NCBI GenBank assembly: GCA_014843695.1 | Contig: CM026403.1 | Span: 51,752,233-51,816,232, forward strand | Length of the DNA: 64,000 nt | Direction of reading: 5' to 3' | DNA from: Archivesica marissinica | Lineage: Eukaryota; Mollusca; Bivalvia; Venerida; Vesicomyidae | Shown: positions 21,815-31,675 of the stretch, in pieces | Layout: each line of letters opens with the position of its first letter | Numbering within the stretch: position 1 is the stretch's first letter | The notes under the pieces: model-generated | The model's database searches: none | Told to the model about the DNA's origin: nothing | The model's input: the letters and a program-made list of their open reading frames with translations, nothing else | Position numbers and translations under genes: made by a program

Positions 21815-21870
21815 GCTCGCCCATATGGTTCGCCGGAGGCGAGGGTAAATAAGCTCAATCATCACCATCG
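21815..21870 (+). repeat. Short repeat G with hairpin, second copy
   Basis: CTCGCC (21816-21821) pairs with GGCGAG (21838-21843) around a 16-nt loop starting CATATGG, then GGTAAATAAGCTCAATCATC. It differs from the 7747 copy by few bases. Confidence 0.65.
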
Positions 21871-21884
21871 ACGGAGCAAATCAA

Positions 21885-21985
21885 TGGGGTTGCCCCTTTT
21901 TGGGGCCCGGAAAAATAAAACAGTATTTCAAGCACGGTCGGGCACCCGGGTAGAACCGCCGACTTTCCACAAGTAAGCTGGATAT
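21885..21985 (-). mobile_element. SINE family E fragment
   Basis: The complement of TGGCTTGTGGAA-like, GGCGGTTCTACCCGGGTGCC and TGAAATACTG segments also seen at 23818 and 52375. A tRNA head is not evident. Confidence 0.6.
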
Positions 21986-22059
21986 AAATCAGGGGGAAAT
22001 ATATACTTTTTGGCGAGTGGAATGGGGCCCAATAATAGAACCAAATTAGTCCCAATAAA

Positions 22060-22338
22060 ACACTGGTAACACACTGGACAGGTAATCCAGGGATCGCAGG
22101 TTCGATCCCCAGTCTGACCCTAATAAAATTAACAGTCTTTGAGACGGGACGTTAAACCGAGGTCTCGTATCGGTGCTTTACACCGTGCACGTAAAAGAAG
22201 CAGAGGAGATTCTGGAATTGGTCTCTGTCTGTATGACTATCATTGCACTATCCACCAACATCTAAAATAACTAATCTATTCAGGAGGCGTCGCTCATATG
22301 GGCAACCGGTAGCGACGATAAATAAACGTAAAATCACA
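22060..22338 (+). mobile_element. SINE family A, near full-length
   Basis: Head lacks the first 15 or so bases. The B box, body and hairpin are intact. The stretch after CTGTCTGTATGACT shows a small local insertion. Confidence 0.85.
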
Positions 22339-22428
22339 CCTGAGTGAAGAGACCAGAAACACATTGTATCTCTGAACAGGAATCAGTGTATATCAGGAAT
22401 ATTATTGACACGGATTGGATAATGTTAA

Positions 22429-22955
22429 AGCGACACTACATCGGTGAAAACGCAAACGTCTGCAGAATGTAATTTACTATTACATGTATATGATATAATG
22501 TTTTACCAAATATTTGCCTCAAAAACTGAGTATTTCAACAAATAAACAAACCATATAAACGCGGTTTGTTGACATAACAAAATACATGTAATGTAAATAG
22601 GGTCGACATTCATGCTTAATACAAAGTGTTTATCCTGAATAACACGAGTTATGCTACATATTTACCGTGATATCTCACATGTGTGCCTATGTATATTTAT
22701 TTGTAGACTAATCTTAATTAAATTATCTCTAAACGAAAGTATCGCTTGTTTAGTGTTGACTTCAATGACAAAAAACGTCAATTCAGGGGCCTGAATGACC
22801 GTTATATGAAATCCTACTTTCACGTTTGAAAGTTGTATACCACAAAAACACTGCAAAATTTATTCAACGTTCGATGTATTCGGAATAATTTGTAGTAGCA
22901 ATGCATTTATACGTTAAAAATGCATTTTATTTGCTTTTTGCGATATAATGTCGCT
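22429..22955 (+). mobile_element. TTAA-flanked MITE, copy 3 (best ends)
   Basis: Exact TTAA on both sides (22425-22428 and 22956-22959). TIRs are AGCGACACTACATCGGTG on the left and AGCGACATTATATCGC read from the right. It is 527 bp without coding capacity. TTAA duplications point to a piggyBac-type helper, by analogy. Confidence 0.8.
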
Positions 22956-22959
22956 TTAA

Positions 22960-23309
22960 GTAATTATGTATTAGCAAGTTGATATAGACTGAGTCTTGGG
23001 GCACCACCTAAATTTATTAATAGTTGTATTATATTATATTGATATATAGATAGTCTTGGGATACCAAACAATAACTTTGAATAGACAAGTTGTAGGCCCA
23101 CGGACTTGTCTTCCGCAAGTTGTATATTGGGCTAAATTATTTAGGCTACAGAACACCTTGTAAAAAAATCTAGGGTCACCTCTCAATAACAGGCAACTAT
23201 CCCACAGCGATATCTATCAAAAATGTAGTCGTATAAATTGAAATTTTTATTTTCAAACTCCAGGTCAATATTACTGACACCATATACAAATGTGCACTCG
23301 TCAAATGTG
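22960..23309. other. Intergenic, nothing recognised
   Basis: AT-rich. A loosely repeated GAGTCTTGGGGCACCA / TAGTCTTGGGATACCA pair occurs near 22990 and 23050. Confidence 0.55.
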
Positions 23310-23541
23310 GAAGTCGTGATAGTGCAGTGGATGCGCGTTCGCTTCAGGTGAGAAAGGTCCGGAGTTCGATCCCCACTGGAGCCGTTACGATTGTGCCCTT
23401 AGGCAAGGCATTTAAGTTCCACATTGCCTCTTCTCTCTCCCTCGTGGCGATGGATTCCATCAGCAATGAGGTCTCGAGATTGATTTATATAAGTTGAAAT
23501 AACTTGTTTCGCAATCGAGCTAAAATAAATTTGTATAAACT
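23310..23541 (+). mobile_element. SINE family B, full-length with target duplication
   Basis: Head GAAGTCGTGATAGTGCAGTG with GGAGTTCGATCCCC, body GATTGTGCCCTTAGGCAAGG, and tail ending in TTTGTATAAACT. Direct repeats AAATGTG at 23303-23309 and 23542-23548. A good reference for family B. Confidence 0.88.
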
Positions 23542-23817
23542 AAATGTGCACTATTTATATTGAGCGTTAATTTTTCGTTACACATTTTAAAATTCTGGAT
23601 TTTACTCTCATGCGTGAAGAAAATAATCCTTCATACATTCCAAATTTGCTTATATTTTTATAAAGGGATATAAATTATACCTCTACGGTAAATGCACCGT
23701 TTCTTTTTGGTGTGAGTATACTAAGAAAAAATTGCTATTAATGTTGCACAAGGCCTTGAGCTGTTCGTTGCAATCAACTTATGGTACTGTGTATCTGCAC
23801 TTGTGTATCCACCTTAC

Positions 23818-23965
23818 TTGCGGAGTGTCGGTGGTTCTACCCTGGTGCCCGTGCATGCCTGAAACACTGTTCGGAGTGACACCTGCAGGGATCACCAATA
23901 ACAACTGGAAATACACCATCTTACCTAAGCTGTTGGTGCGGCGTTGAACCCCAAACCACACACAA
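23818..23965 (+). mobile_element. SINE family E, 3' portion
   Basis: GTGTCGGTGGTTCTACCCTGG, TGAAACACTG, ACCTAAGCTGTTGGTGCGGC and GAACCCCAAA are shared in order with the copies at 52375 and 53945. The tail pattern of a GCGACGTTAAACCCC type followed by (CAAA)n is common in molluscan SINEs. Confidence 0.68.
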
Positions 23966-24000
23966 ACACATCAATATACTTGGCATCGTTGTGCGAATGC

Positions 24001-24140
24001 AGTCAACATTCCGTTTCAATTTATCAAGTTGTCCATATTTTTAAGCATATTTATCACAGAATATGATTGGGATCCTATACATCAACTTTATGTTGTAAAG
24101 TAAAGACTGGAAGCATAGGCAGGTTGGTTTCAATTAAGTT
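24001..24140. repeat. Arm of an inverted duplication (partner 36066-36506)
   Basis: Reverse complement of sequence flanking the SINE C at 35858. Shared blocks include AAAGTTGATGTATAGGATCC and TGAAACG-AATGTTGAC. Here the site that carries a SINE A at 36107 is empty. Confidence 0.75.
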
Positions 24141-24368
24141 TAATACTTTATATTTATTTTACAATTATTGCGAAACAAACTGTAACAACTTATATTAATC
24201 TCTCTCGTTGACGCGGATGGAAACGTATTTGTGGTTATTCGTGTGGGAGGAAACCGGAGTACCCGGAGAAAATCCACCTCCGATCTGGCGACAACCCTAT
24301 CATCTCACATACTCCCCCAGGATTGCATTGGTGAGATGCGAGCTCACGCACTACTGCGCTAATCGGAC
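24141..24368 (-). mobile_element. SINE family C
   Basis: Nearly full copy with a partly deleted B-box region. Its unusual tail variant (ACAAATTATTG-like, CGAAACAAACTGTAAC) matches the copy at 35858 specifically, fitting a shared duplication. Confidence 0.82.
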
Positions 24369-24690
24369 AATATTTCAATTAAGTTGTCTCTTCATCTGTG
24401 TGCATATAGCAGCCGCCTCAATTTGGTCCATACACTCAACGATAATTTCCACCCCATCAACCAAAGAAAGTCATATGAAACTTTATTAAAATATTATTGC
24501 CTATCCATTTAGAAAATTACGAACTTGAGAGTAACAAGATGTATTAGTAATTAAATACTTCAGTGAGCAACAATTAATTGACCGTTATATATGTTAATCC
24601 ATTTCGTAGATGAGATTTGCCTTTTCGCACAAGTTGATTATAAACCATGGAAAAGATACGAGTATGTTGAACTTTGTTATAGTAATGTGG
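24369..24690. other. Intergenic, nothing recognised
   Basis: No coding sequence or repeat match. Confidence 0.6.
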
Positions 24691-24896
24691 TGGTCGTGAT
24701 AGCACAGTAGTTCGAGTCCAGATGTAGCCGTTACGATTGCCGTGCCCTTAGCCAATACACTTAAATCCGACATACATTTTCTCTCTACCTCATGGCGATG
24801 AAATTTCATATGAAATGAGGTCTCGAGGGCACATTAATAAAAAAAATTATTGTAAGACCTTGCTTCAGATTTGAGCTAAAATAAATGTGTATAAAT
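24691..24896 (+). mobile_element. SINE family B, head internally deleted
   Basis: GGTCGTGATAGCACAGTAG fuses directly to a degraded B box (TTCGAGTCCAG), then a diverged body and tail. Confidence 0.75.
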
Positions 24897-25135
24897 TATT
24901 AGCATTTGACTTTCACAAGTAAAAGACGGATCTGTGTCCGTTGTGTTACACGCCATCCCGATATGTTAGATTGTGATTCATTATGATTCCAATCTATGTC
25001 CAGCGGTTTATGAGACACGTCATCTCGATACGCTGAACGGTCGTGAAGTTGGTCGTTTCTTTCGAAACGGCTCCTTTTAGGCCCCAATCCCGTTGGTACT
25101 CGGAACTCCATCAAATATCTGACAGCTAACACTGA

Positions 25136-25342
25136 ATGACACCCGACCACGTCGATACATTAAAATATCTCAACTGGACTCTCGAAGAAATCGTCGGGAT
25201 CATGTCGTCCGGAGAGATATCGGAAATCCACATCGCTTTCTTTCAACTATCGAATGATTCAGATACTCTAGTAGCTGAGGGATGTTTGAGGGAGAATTCT
25301 ACATGCATAATCAGGGGCGAGTCCCCGACAATCCAAGTATAA
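25136..25342 (+). CDS. Unrecognised small ORF or coding relic
   Basis: Open frame of 68 aa starting at ATG 25136 and ending in ESPTIQV. It looks less AT-biased than its surroundings and, together with coding-like stretches just upstream on another frame (from about 25010, VYETRHLDTLNGREVGRFF), may be a decayed coding region or an exon. I do not recognise a family. No signal peptide or membrane segment is seen. It could be chance. Confidence 0.2.
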   Translation: MTPDHVDTLKYLNWTLEEIVGIMSSGEISEIHIAFFQLSNDSDTLVAEGCLRENSTCIIRGESPTIQV

Positions 25343-25353
25343 TACGCCTTTGT

Positions 25354-25384
25354 TTATACAAATTTATTTTAGCTCGAATGCAGA
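25354..25384 (-). mobile_element. SINE family B tail fragment
   Basis: Only TTATACAAATTTATTTTAGC and TCG remain, abutting the target site of the SINE A at 25401. Confidence 0.5.
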
Positions 25385-25400
25385 GCGTTCCTGTGATGTT

Positions 25401-25690
25401 TACAGACGGATCTGTAGTCCAGTGGTAACACGCTGAACTGGTAATCCAGGGATCGCAGGTTCGATCCCCTATTTGACCTTAATAAAATTAATAGTCTTTC
25501 AGATGGGACGTTAAACCGAGGTCTGGTGTCAGTGTTTTACACCGTGCACGTAAAAGAACCAGAGGAGACTCTGGAATGGGTCTCTGTCTGTATCATTGCA
25601 CTATCCTCCAACATCTAAAATGACTAATATCTTTAGGAGGCGTCGCTCATATGGGCAACCAGTAGCGACGATAAATAAACGTATAACACA
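25401..25690 (+). mobile_element. SINE family A with 11-bp target duplication
   Basis: Full-length copy flanked by CCTGTGATGTT at 25390-25400 and 25691-25701. Confidence 0.9.
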
Positions 25691-25874
25691 CCTGTGATGT
25701 TGTTCAGGTTCTTTGAAATTTAATAAAACGCTGTATGCACACATAGACTTGTAGTAATCCATTACTGGATCGCATAGAGAACGCGGCAAGGACGAGATAG
25801 ACTGCACGGACTAGAACGGACTGTTGTGATACGAACGTCATGCGCGGACGTGCATGTGCTTCTGGTCATTTAGA

Positions 25875-25945
25875 ATCGCCGACATTCCACAAGCCAGCTG
25901 GACATCTTCCTCATATGAATGAATTCGACACACACAGCATGATTT
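25875..25945 (-). mobile_element. SINE family E fragment
   Basis: GCCGACATTCCACAAGCCAG and CTGGACATCTTCCTCATATG are the complement of the family E segment seen at 35770 and 53990-54065. Confidence 0.5.
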
Positions 25946-26688
25946 GAACTTACATCACTAATAGTAAAGTGATTTGAAGACAACTCGGACACGGAGGGCC
26001 CTGGATGAATATGCATGTCCGGTAACAGCTGGTCGTTGTAAATAAAAACGAGGTGTAGCATGAATATTTCATTGATCAAACATATTTCTCAATCATTGTT
26101 ACCGGTGATAGATTAGCCATACTCGCAAGGAAGAGAAATTATTATACGTAACCGGACACCATTTATCTAAGTAAGACGGTTATCGAGGTATGCAGCCATG
26201 TCTCGAGTATATATAAGACACTTGTTCTTACGTTTGTTATTTCAGCCAAGCAGTTTATGTTTGCATCTCCATTTATTTATGTGCTCGTCTATCTGTTAGG
26301 ATTACGTAACGGTCTACGGAAAGATTTTCATGAAAGTTGGTGGAAGGGTGGGCATCCGATTAAGGATACACATATTGCCGTTTGGATGTGATCTGTATCT
26401 GGCACCAGATATGGCAAGATCCAGGAATTTTTTAATTGATGATTTCTGTATTTTACATACAGTAAAACGGAAATATATAGGAAGGTATTAAAATAGCATA
26501 CAGTGGTTTTTATCTTTAAAGCAATCGATATTTTAATATAATATGGAATTGCCGATGATGTTATTTTACGTTATAAACATAAACGCGGATATTAAAGAGA
26601 CTGTTTTTTATCTTTTAAAAAGGTTTATGTTATTAAACGTAAACTGTTTTATCATAAGAGTAATGAACTGTTTATTCCCAATCAGTAC
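25946..26688. other. Intergenic, nothing recognised
   Basis: No ORF or repeat match that I can support. Confidence 0.55.
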
Positions 26689-26953
26689 AGACGGATCTTT
26701 AGTCCAGTGGTTAACACTGGTTCGATCCCCCGTCTGACCCTAATAAAATTAACAGTCTTTCAGATGGGACTTTAAACCGAGGTCTCGCATCGGTGCTTTA
26801 CATCGTGCATCTAAAAGAACCAGAGGAGACTCTGGAATGGATCTCTATCTGTATCATTGCACTATCCTCCAAAAATCTAACATGACTAATCTCTTCAGGA
26901 GGCGTCGCTCATATGAGTAACCTGTAGCGACGATAAATAAACGTAAAACACAC
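26689..26953 (+). mobile_element. SINE family A, head internally deleted
   Basis: CAGACGGATCTTTAGTCCAG jumps from TTAACACTGG directly to GGTTCGATCCCC, losing about 30 bp. AATCAGT flanks both ends as a short target duplication. Confidence 0.83.
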
Positions 26954-27280
26954 ATTCTAATCAGTTTATTCTGCCAGGTAGTTCTCAACGTTAGGTAATC
27001 ATTTTTCAATTTTTGATTTGAATATGTAAAATTGCATGACTATTATGAGTATTATCATAACATTGACGTTTTTGTTTCTTTCGCATATACCAAAACATAT
27101 CGTTTCCATGTTTAAAGTAATTTCATGTTTTTTCATATGTAAAAATGTTCTTAATTTCCGTAAATTGAGTACGTGTAGGCATTTCAACGATATGTTTTAT
27201 ATAGTTGCTTCATGCATGCGTACACAAATCGCATACATTTGAGTGTATTTTTGTTTACATACATTGTATAAAGATATATT
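26954..27280. other. Intergenic, nothing recognised
   Basis: AT-rich, nothing recognised. Confidence 0.6.
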
Positions 27281-27436
27281 TATTCTTTAGTTCAGTCTCA
27301 TCGTTGTACAATACATATAATATACACAACAAATGATCGTGGCAAAGTACAACACCATTCATTATAAAATCATTATAAGGGACTAATCTAATCACAGATA
27401 ATCAAACTATCACAGTCTACTGACATTTTATTATCA
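27281..27436 (-). mobile_element. Very short 5'-truncated LINE (third family), 3' UTR only
   Basis: TTCAGTCTCATCGTTGTACA through ACTATCACAGTCTACTGACA matches the 3' UTR of the copies at 20446 and 38018. Nothing upstream of it is LINE-derived. Confidence 0.85.
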
Positions 27437-28281
27437 GCATTACATCGTAATAAAGGATGTGTTGGGTAAAATATAAATACTAATGTGTGTGTGTTTACAA
27501 AAATCGAAATAGTCGCTCAGAAACGATAAAATTCCAATAAATACAAAGCGTCGTATACACGAATTTGTTTATCAACAAGCTAAATGTAAACACGCACAGT
27601 GCGCATGCGTGAAACAGCGGATGTAGAAAAGCACGTTCAACATGACATAATTATATGTATGTCGCATTAATGTCAAACCCCTTGCGAGGACCTAGACAAA
27701 AGTTGTTATGAATTGACATATCAAGTAATTCAATTAAAACAGACAACGTGGGGCAAATGTCTTTAATGTGGAGGATTTAGAAAGACAAATACATTGAAAT
27801 TCACCAATGCCGTCGCGTATTATCTACTAAACGCAAGGTTTGAGGCTACGTTTTATTTTGTAAGAATTATTTTAGCTTTGAGCAATAACGATGTATCTTA
27901 TAACTACCATTAGTTGTTTAATCATTGTAGGGCTTAAAATCAACATACTATAGTATATGTCAGTGGAGATACTTGTTTACAAACAATCGTTATAATTTAT
28001 GGGGCCCCCACGGGGTATTAAACCAAGACATATTTGAGACGGAAGACAGTTACTTTATTGCCTATATATATTTTCGTAAATACCAAATTGGTTGTGTTTA
28101 GAATACATTTGATATTCAAAGTAACAATGGATGTATTTGTTTTTACAGTTAATAAGCTATTAATTCTAAATTTAATATATACATACAGGAGACAAGTGGA
28201 AAATGGTGGTTAGCAATATCAAAGACTGTGCCATAACAAAGATTGATACATATGATACGTAATTATTACGAATCATTGTGT
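27437..28281. other. Intergenic with SINE F fragment
   Basis: Holds a SINE F fragment at about 27655-27706 (CATTAATGTCAAACCCCTTG). Otherwise nothing is recognised. Confidence 0.55.
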
Positions 28282-28975
28282 ATTTATATTTTATTCTTTA
28301 TTTCAGTCTCATCAATGTACAGCATATAACAAACATAGAATATAGTTTACATATTAAAAAGTACATTGCCACTCAATTCAGAGTTACAAGAGACTATGCA
28401 TATATACATCATTCATCTATAACATATTGCACTACTATATTATATACATGTACATGTGATAACTACATGTGTGAGATAAAGCTGAAAAGCAGTCGCTAAT
28501 TGAAATTTAAAATCTTATTAAGATGTAATGGAATGAAAAATACTGAACGCAAAATAAGCACTACTGCGCAAACTAAAAAATGTTTTAAAAGATCAAATAC
28601 CAATTCCAATCAGATTGGGATTAGCCTAATTAGCAAATGCTTTTCAGTTGTAATAAAATATGAAGACGACATATAAAACACTCAATAGACATTATTTACA
28701 TAGATAAGAGGTACGTCGTTGTAAAATACTAAAACAGGTTTTGGCAGCTAATCTAATAATGGGTGCATTTGTGAATATGAACTTAAGTTGTTCTTGACTA
28801 GACATATTAACAAAACCAGGTTGTATAAGTTGAGCTTTATCAAATAATATGTTTCTTAAATCATCATAAAGGTTACATTCAAGGATAACATCTTCAATTG
28901 TGTTACAGAATGTACATGTTCTGTTTTCTACTGGTAGGTTTTCGTACCTGCCAGTTTCAAGCCTTATAGGTATAA
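28282..28975 (-). pseudogene. Diverged 5'-truncated LINE, third family
   Basis: On the minus strand the C-terminal frame reads ETGRYENLPVENRTCTFCNT and later LKFIFTNAPIIRLAAKTCFS to the terminal RRTSYLCK. The zinc-motif region is shortened. The 3' UTR (28282-28690) is alignable but much more diverged than between the copies at 20446 and 38018, so this is an older insertion. Confidence 0.82.
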
Positions 28976-29615
28976 ATATAATATATACTCATCCACATTC
29001 TATCAATAACTTCATATAAACTTCCGAATGGGATCATTGTGTAAAACTGAGCCAGCTTACAATACTGAATTGTGTCATAACTCATTTACACAATCATATC
29101 CAGACACTATACAGTGATAAGAAAAATTGACAGAACAAACTGTGATGACTCAACATGATTCGAGGATTACTGACTGTAACTTATCTCCCCCTCAAACTAA
29201 AACTTTATTTGAAATAAGGAAATGAAAGAGAACAATTGTCATTTAATGCACTTTTATTCCAGATGATTATACAGCAATTCATTTCATTAAGATCAATACT
29301 ATCAAATATTGAAATTTTATTTGGTTACTAGTTTGTTCCATTGTGTCCCAACATTTCCATGTATATTCCATTGCGTCCCAACATTTCCATATAGTACCGA
29401 AGACACTGTCAGAACCTGTCCGTCTAGGACAAACCGTTCAATCTGAAACAAGAGTAAATTATCAGCAAAGTCTGAATCTATTAGTGACATTTGAGGTTAG
29501 TAAATTCTAGAATGCAAGTTAATTTAAACAAGAGCACCATGAACTTTTGAAGGCCTCAGTGTGCTCACCAGAGTTCAAAGGGTTATACAAACACAGTCTC
29601 TGGAACGTTTGCATA
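28976..29615. other. Intergenic with minor repeats
   Basis: A 29-bp near-duplicate (GTCCCAACATTTCCAT) at 29340-29395 and an ACAAGAGCACCATGA...GTGCTCACC stretch at 29527-29573, similar in style to a common molluscan repeat. No gene. Confidence 0.5.
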
Positions 29616-29715
29616 TACTCCGTGGCCTAGTAGTTAAGGTGTCCACATATGTAGCGGGAGGTTGAAAGTTCGAACCTCGCCAGAAATGGCTGGCCCTTTC
29701 AATAGGGGTGACATT
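29616..29715 (+). mobile_element. tRNA-like SINE head, family H
   Basis: CTCCGTGGCCTAGTAGTTAA and AAAGTTCGAACCTCGCC resemble A and B boxes of a tRNA-derived SINE head. It is followed by TGGCTGGCCC and no cloverleaf-competent acceptor stem, so I do not call a tRNA gene. Confidence 0.5.
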
Positions 29716-30118
29716 AAAATAAACAATATTTTACTCTATTTTTATTCTATTTAATGCTAGTTTAACAGCTCGCCCAATGAATGCTTATAGTTGCAACATA
29801 GCTAGTATGCATATCCACTAGCCACCTTGTCTGAGAATTATGGCTTAGAATGAGTGGCAGCAAATCATCATTACCACTGAATTACATTTATTGCAATTCT
29901 GTTCTTTCTAATTCTTCCTTTAAAATTTAAGCATTCACATTTGTACACGTTTATAGACTACGTCGTATATATTCAATGTAGCTTGTGCCAGCTGTGGTCA
30001 AATCGGTTCAGTATTGGGCAACAAACAGTTCTCGTCTGTGGTCGCCTCAGTAATATTATAGTGGTGATCCACGTATGAATCCCGGGCAAGTGCGACATTT
30101 TCCAAAACAAACCAATTT
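29716..30118. other. Intergenic, nothing recognised
   Basis: Nothing supported. Around 30050-30110 GTGATCCACGTATGAATCCC could be a decayed tRNA-like head. Confidence 0.5.
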
Positions 30119-30278
30119 GTATGTATGTATGTTCCATTAATGTCAAACCCCTTGTGGGCCTATTATGTTATCCTGGGCAGGCTTAGCCGACTTAAGCGGT
30201 TAAACAGTACTAAGCCATGTGTGTAATGTGCCTTACTCAATGACACCCGTGACCGTTCAATTCCAAATGCGATGCTGG
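30119..30278 (-). mobile_element. SINE family F, truncated by SINE B
   Basis: Runs from the ATTAATGTC tail through GGGCAGGCTTAGCCGAC. It is cut within its head at TGCTGGCCCATGG, where a SINE B head begins. Confidence 0.7.
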
Positions 30279-30466
30279 CCCATGGAGTTCGAGCCCCGCT
30301 GGAGCCGTTATGATTATGCCCTTAGGCAAGGCATTTCAATTCCACGTTGCCTCTTCTCTCTCCCTCGTGGCGATGAATTCCATCAGGAATGAGGTCTCGA
30401 GAGTGATTAATATTAGTTTAAGAACTTGTTTCGCAATCGAGCTAAAATAAATGTTTATAAACTAAA
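30279..30466 (+). mobile_element. SINE family B, head-truncated
   Basis: Begins at GGAGTTCGAGCCCC (B box), with complete body and tail ending ATGTTTATAAACT. It directly abuts the broken SINE F. Confidence 0.8.
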
Positions 30467-30956
30467 TACCTGAAATGCACTTTAGCCATAATAAAAAACA
30501 GGATATGTAAGCAAACCCTCCGCCCCCCCCCACGAAGCTATTAATTAATAAAGATTATCCTGATACTTGATGCTCAAATTCTGCAAAACAATGTATTTTC
30601 GTTATAATGATTTATGAAAATTATGTTAAATATATCCCATGTGCGCAATGACAACTTCTGAAGATGTTTCACATTAATATAATACTTATTCGGCATATGA
30701 AACAATTTGCACGGTTTCCAATTAAAACCCAATCACATTTACATCATTTGAGATACATTGTAATAATAATTGAGGCCATTTCAACTTACTGTAATCGTTC
30801 ATACTTCAATCTTGCTGGAATATTGACGGCAAAATTCTATGTTTTTTACATCATTGCCTAAAGCGGACGAAATCATGCAACATGCTTTTAAAGCTTCATT
30901 GAAACAAGTAATTCCACCACATATTGCGTGTGTGTTATTTACAGTCAACATGTGTT
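30467..30956. other. Intergenic, nothing recognised
   Basis: A C9 run near 30522 is the only notable feature. Confidence 0.55.
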
Positions 30957-31190
30957 AGCGGTCACCTCTAAGCAGCCAACCTGTACTAAGCAGCCAGTCT
31001 CTAGATTTCCAATATATCATGTTCTATTATACATTTGACCATTAAGCAGCCAACCTGTATTAAGCAGCCAGTCTCTAGATTTCCAATATATCATGTTCTA
31101 TTATACATTTGACCGTTAAGCAGCAACCTGTGCTGAACAGCCAATTGCTGTGATTCCAATGGCTACTTAAGACAGGTTTGACGGCATTCA
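30957..31190 (+). repeat. Tandem duplication with TTAAGCAGCC units
   Basis: A unit of about 70 bp (AGTCTCTAGATTTCCAATAT and TAAGCAGCCAACCTGT) occurs twice, flanked by further CTAAGCAGCC and GGCTACTTAAGACAGG segments in inverted orientation. The arrangement suggests a decayed DNA transposon end, which is unproven. Confidence 0.6.
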
Positions 31191-31472
31191 ATATATATGT
31201 GCCACCTTTGTTTTTTATCAAGTTGTTGTACAATAGTTTCAACTCGCATATTTTTCAACCATGCTTTTATGGAGGCTAAGAACTTCTTAATATCAATAAA
31301 TTTTAACCTCCTCATAATCTAGAATTAATAAATCTCATTTTAATTTTTCAAGTTTTTTTCCCCAAATAAAAATCTTTTGGAGATTTCTTTTATTATTTTG
31401 TCAGAGAGATTGGTAGAACATTAAGGGGTAAATTGATTTTGGTAAAGCAAACAGTTTAATTACTGTACGGTT

Positions 31473-31675
31473 TCAGAACATCTCTTTTATTTCACTCAAT
31501 ACATGTACAGAACATGCAAATATGAGGCAGTGTAAGTTTCTAAGCTCCCATTGTTTCAGACAGCTTTTAAAGCTGAATAGTTTTGGTTCTAAATTTAGGA
31601 GTATATTTTGCTCGAAATAATTAGTGAATGTCATTCCAAGTGTATTTGTTAAATCTGAAGTATATGTAAATTGCC
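31473..31675 (-). pseudogene. Antisense LINE fragment, post-RT region (continues at 33465)
   Basis: Minus-strand frame LTNTLGMTFTNYFEQNILLN then LKQWELRNL, the segment that follows the reverse transcriptase core in L1/Tx1-like or I-like LINEs (LGV...F...L...W..R.LT). Its upstream half lies at 33465-33795. The sense LINE 31672-33472 is inserted between them. Confidence 0.68.
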
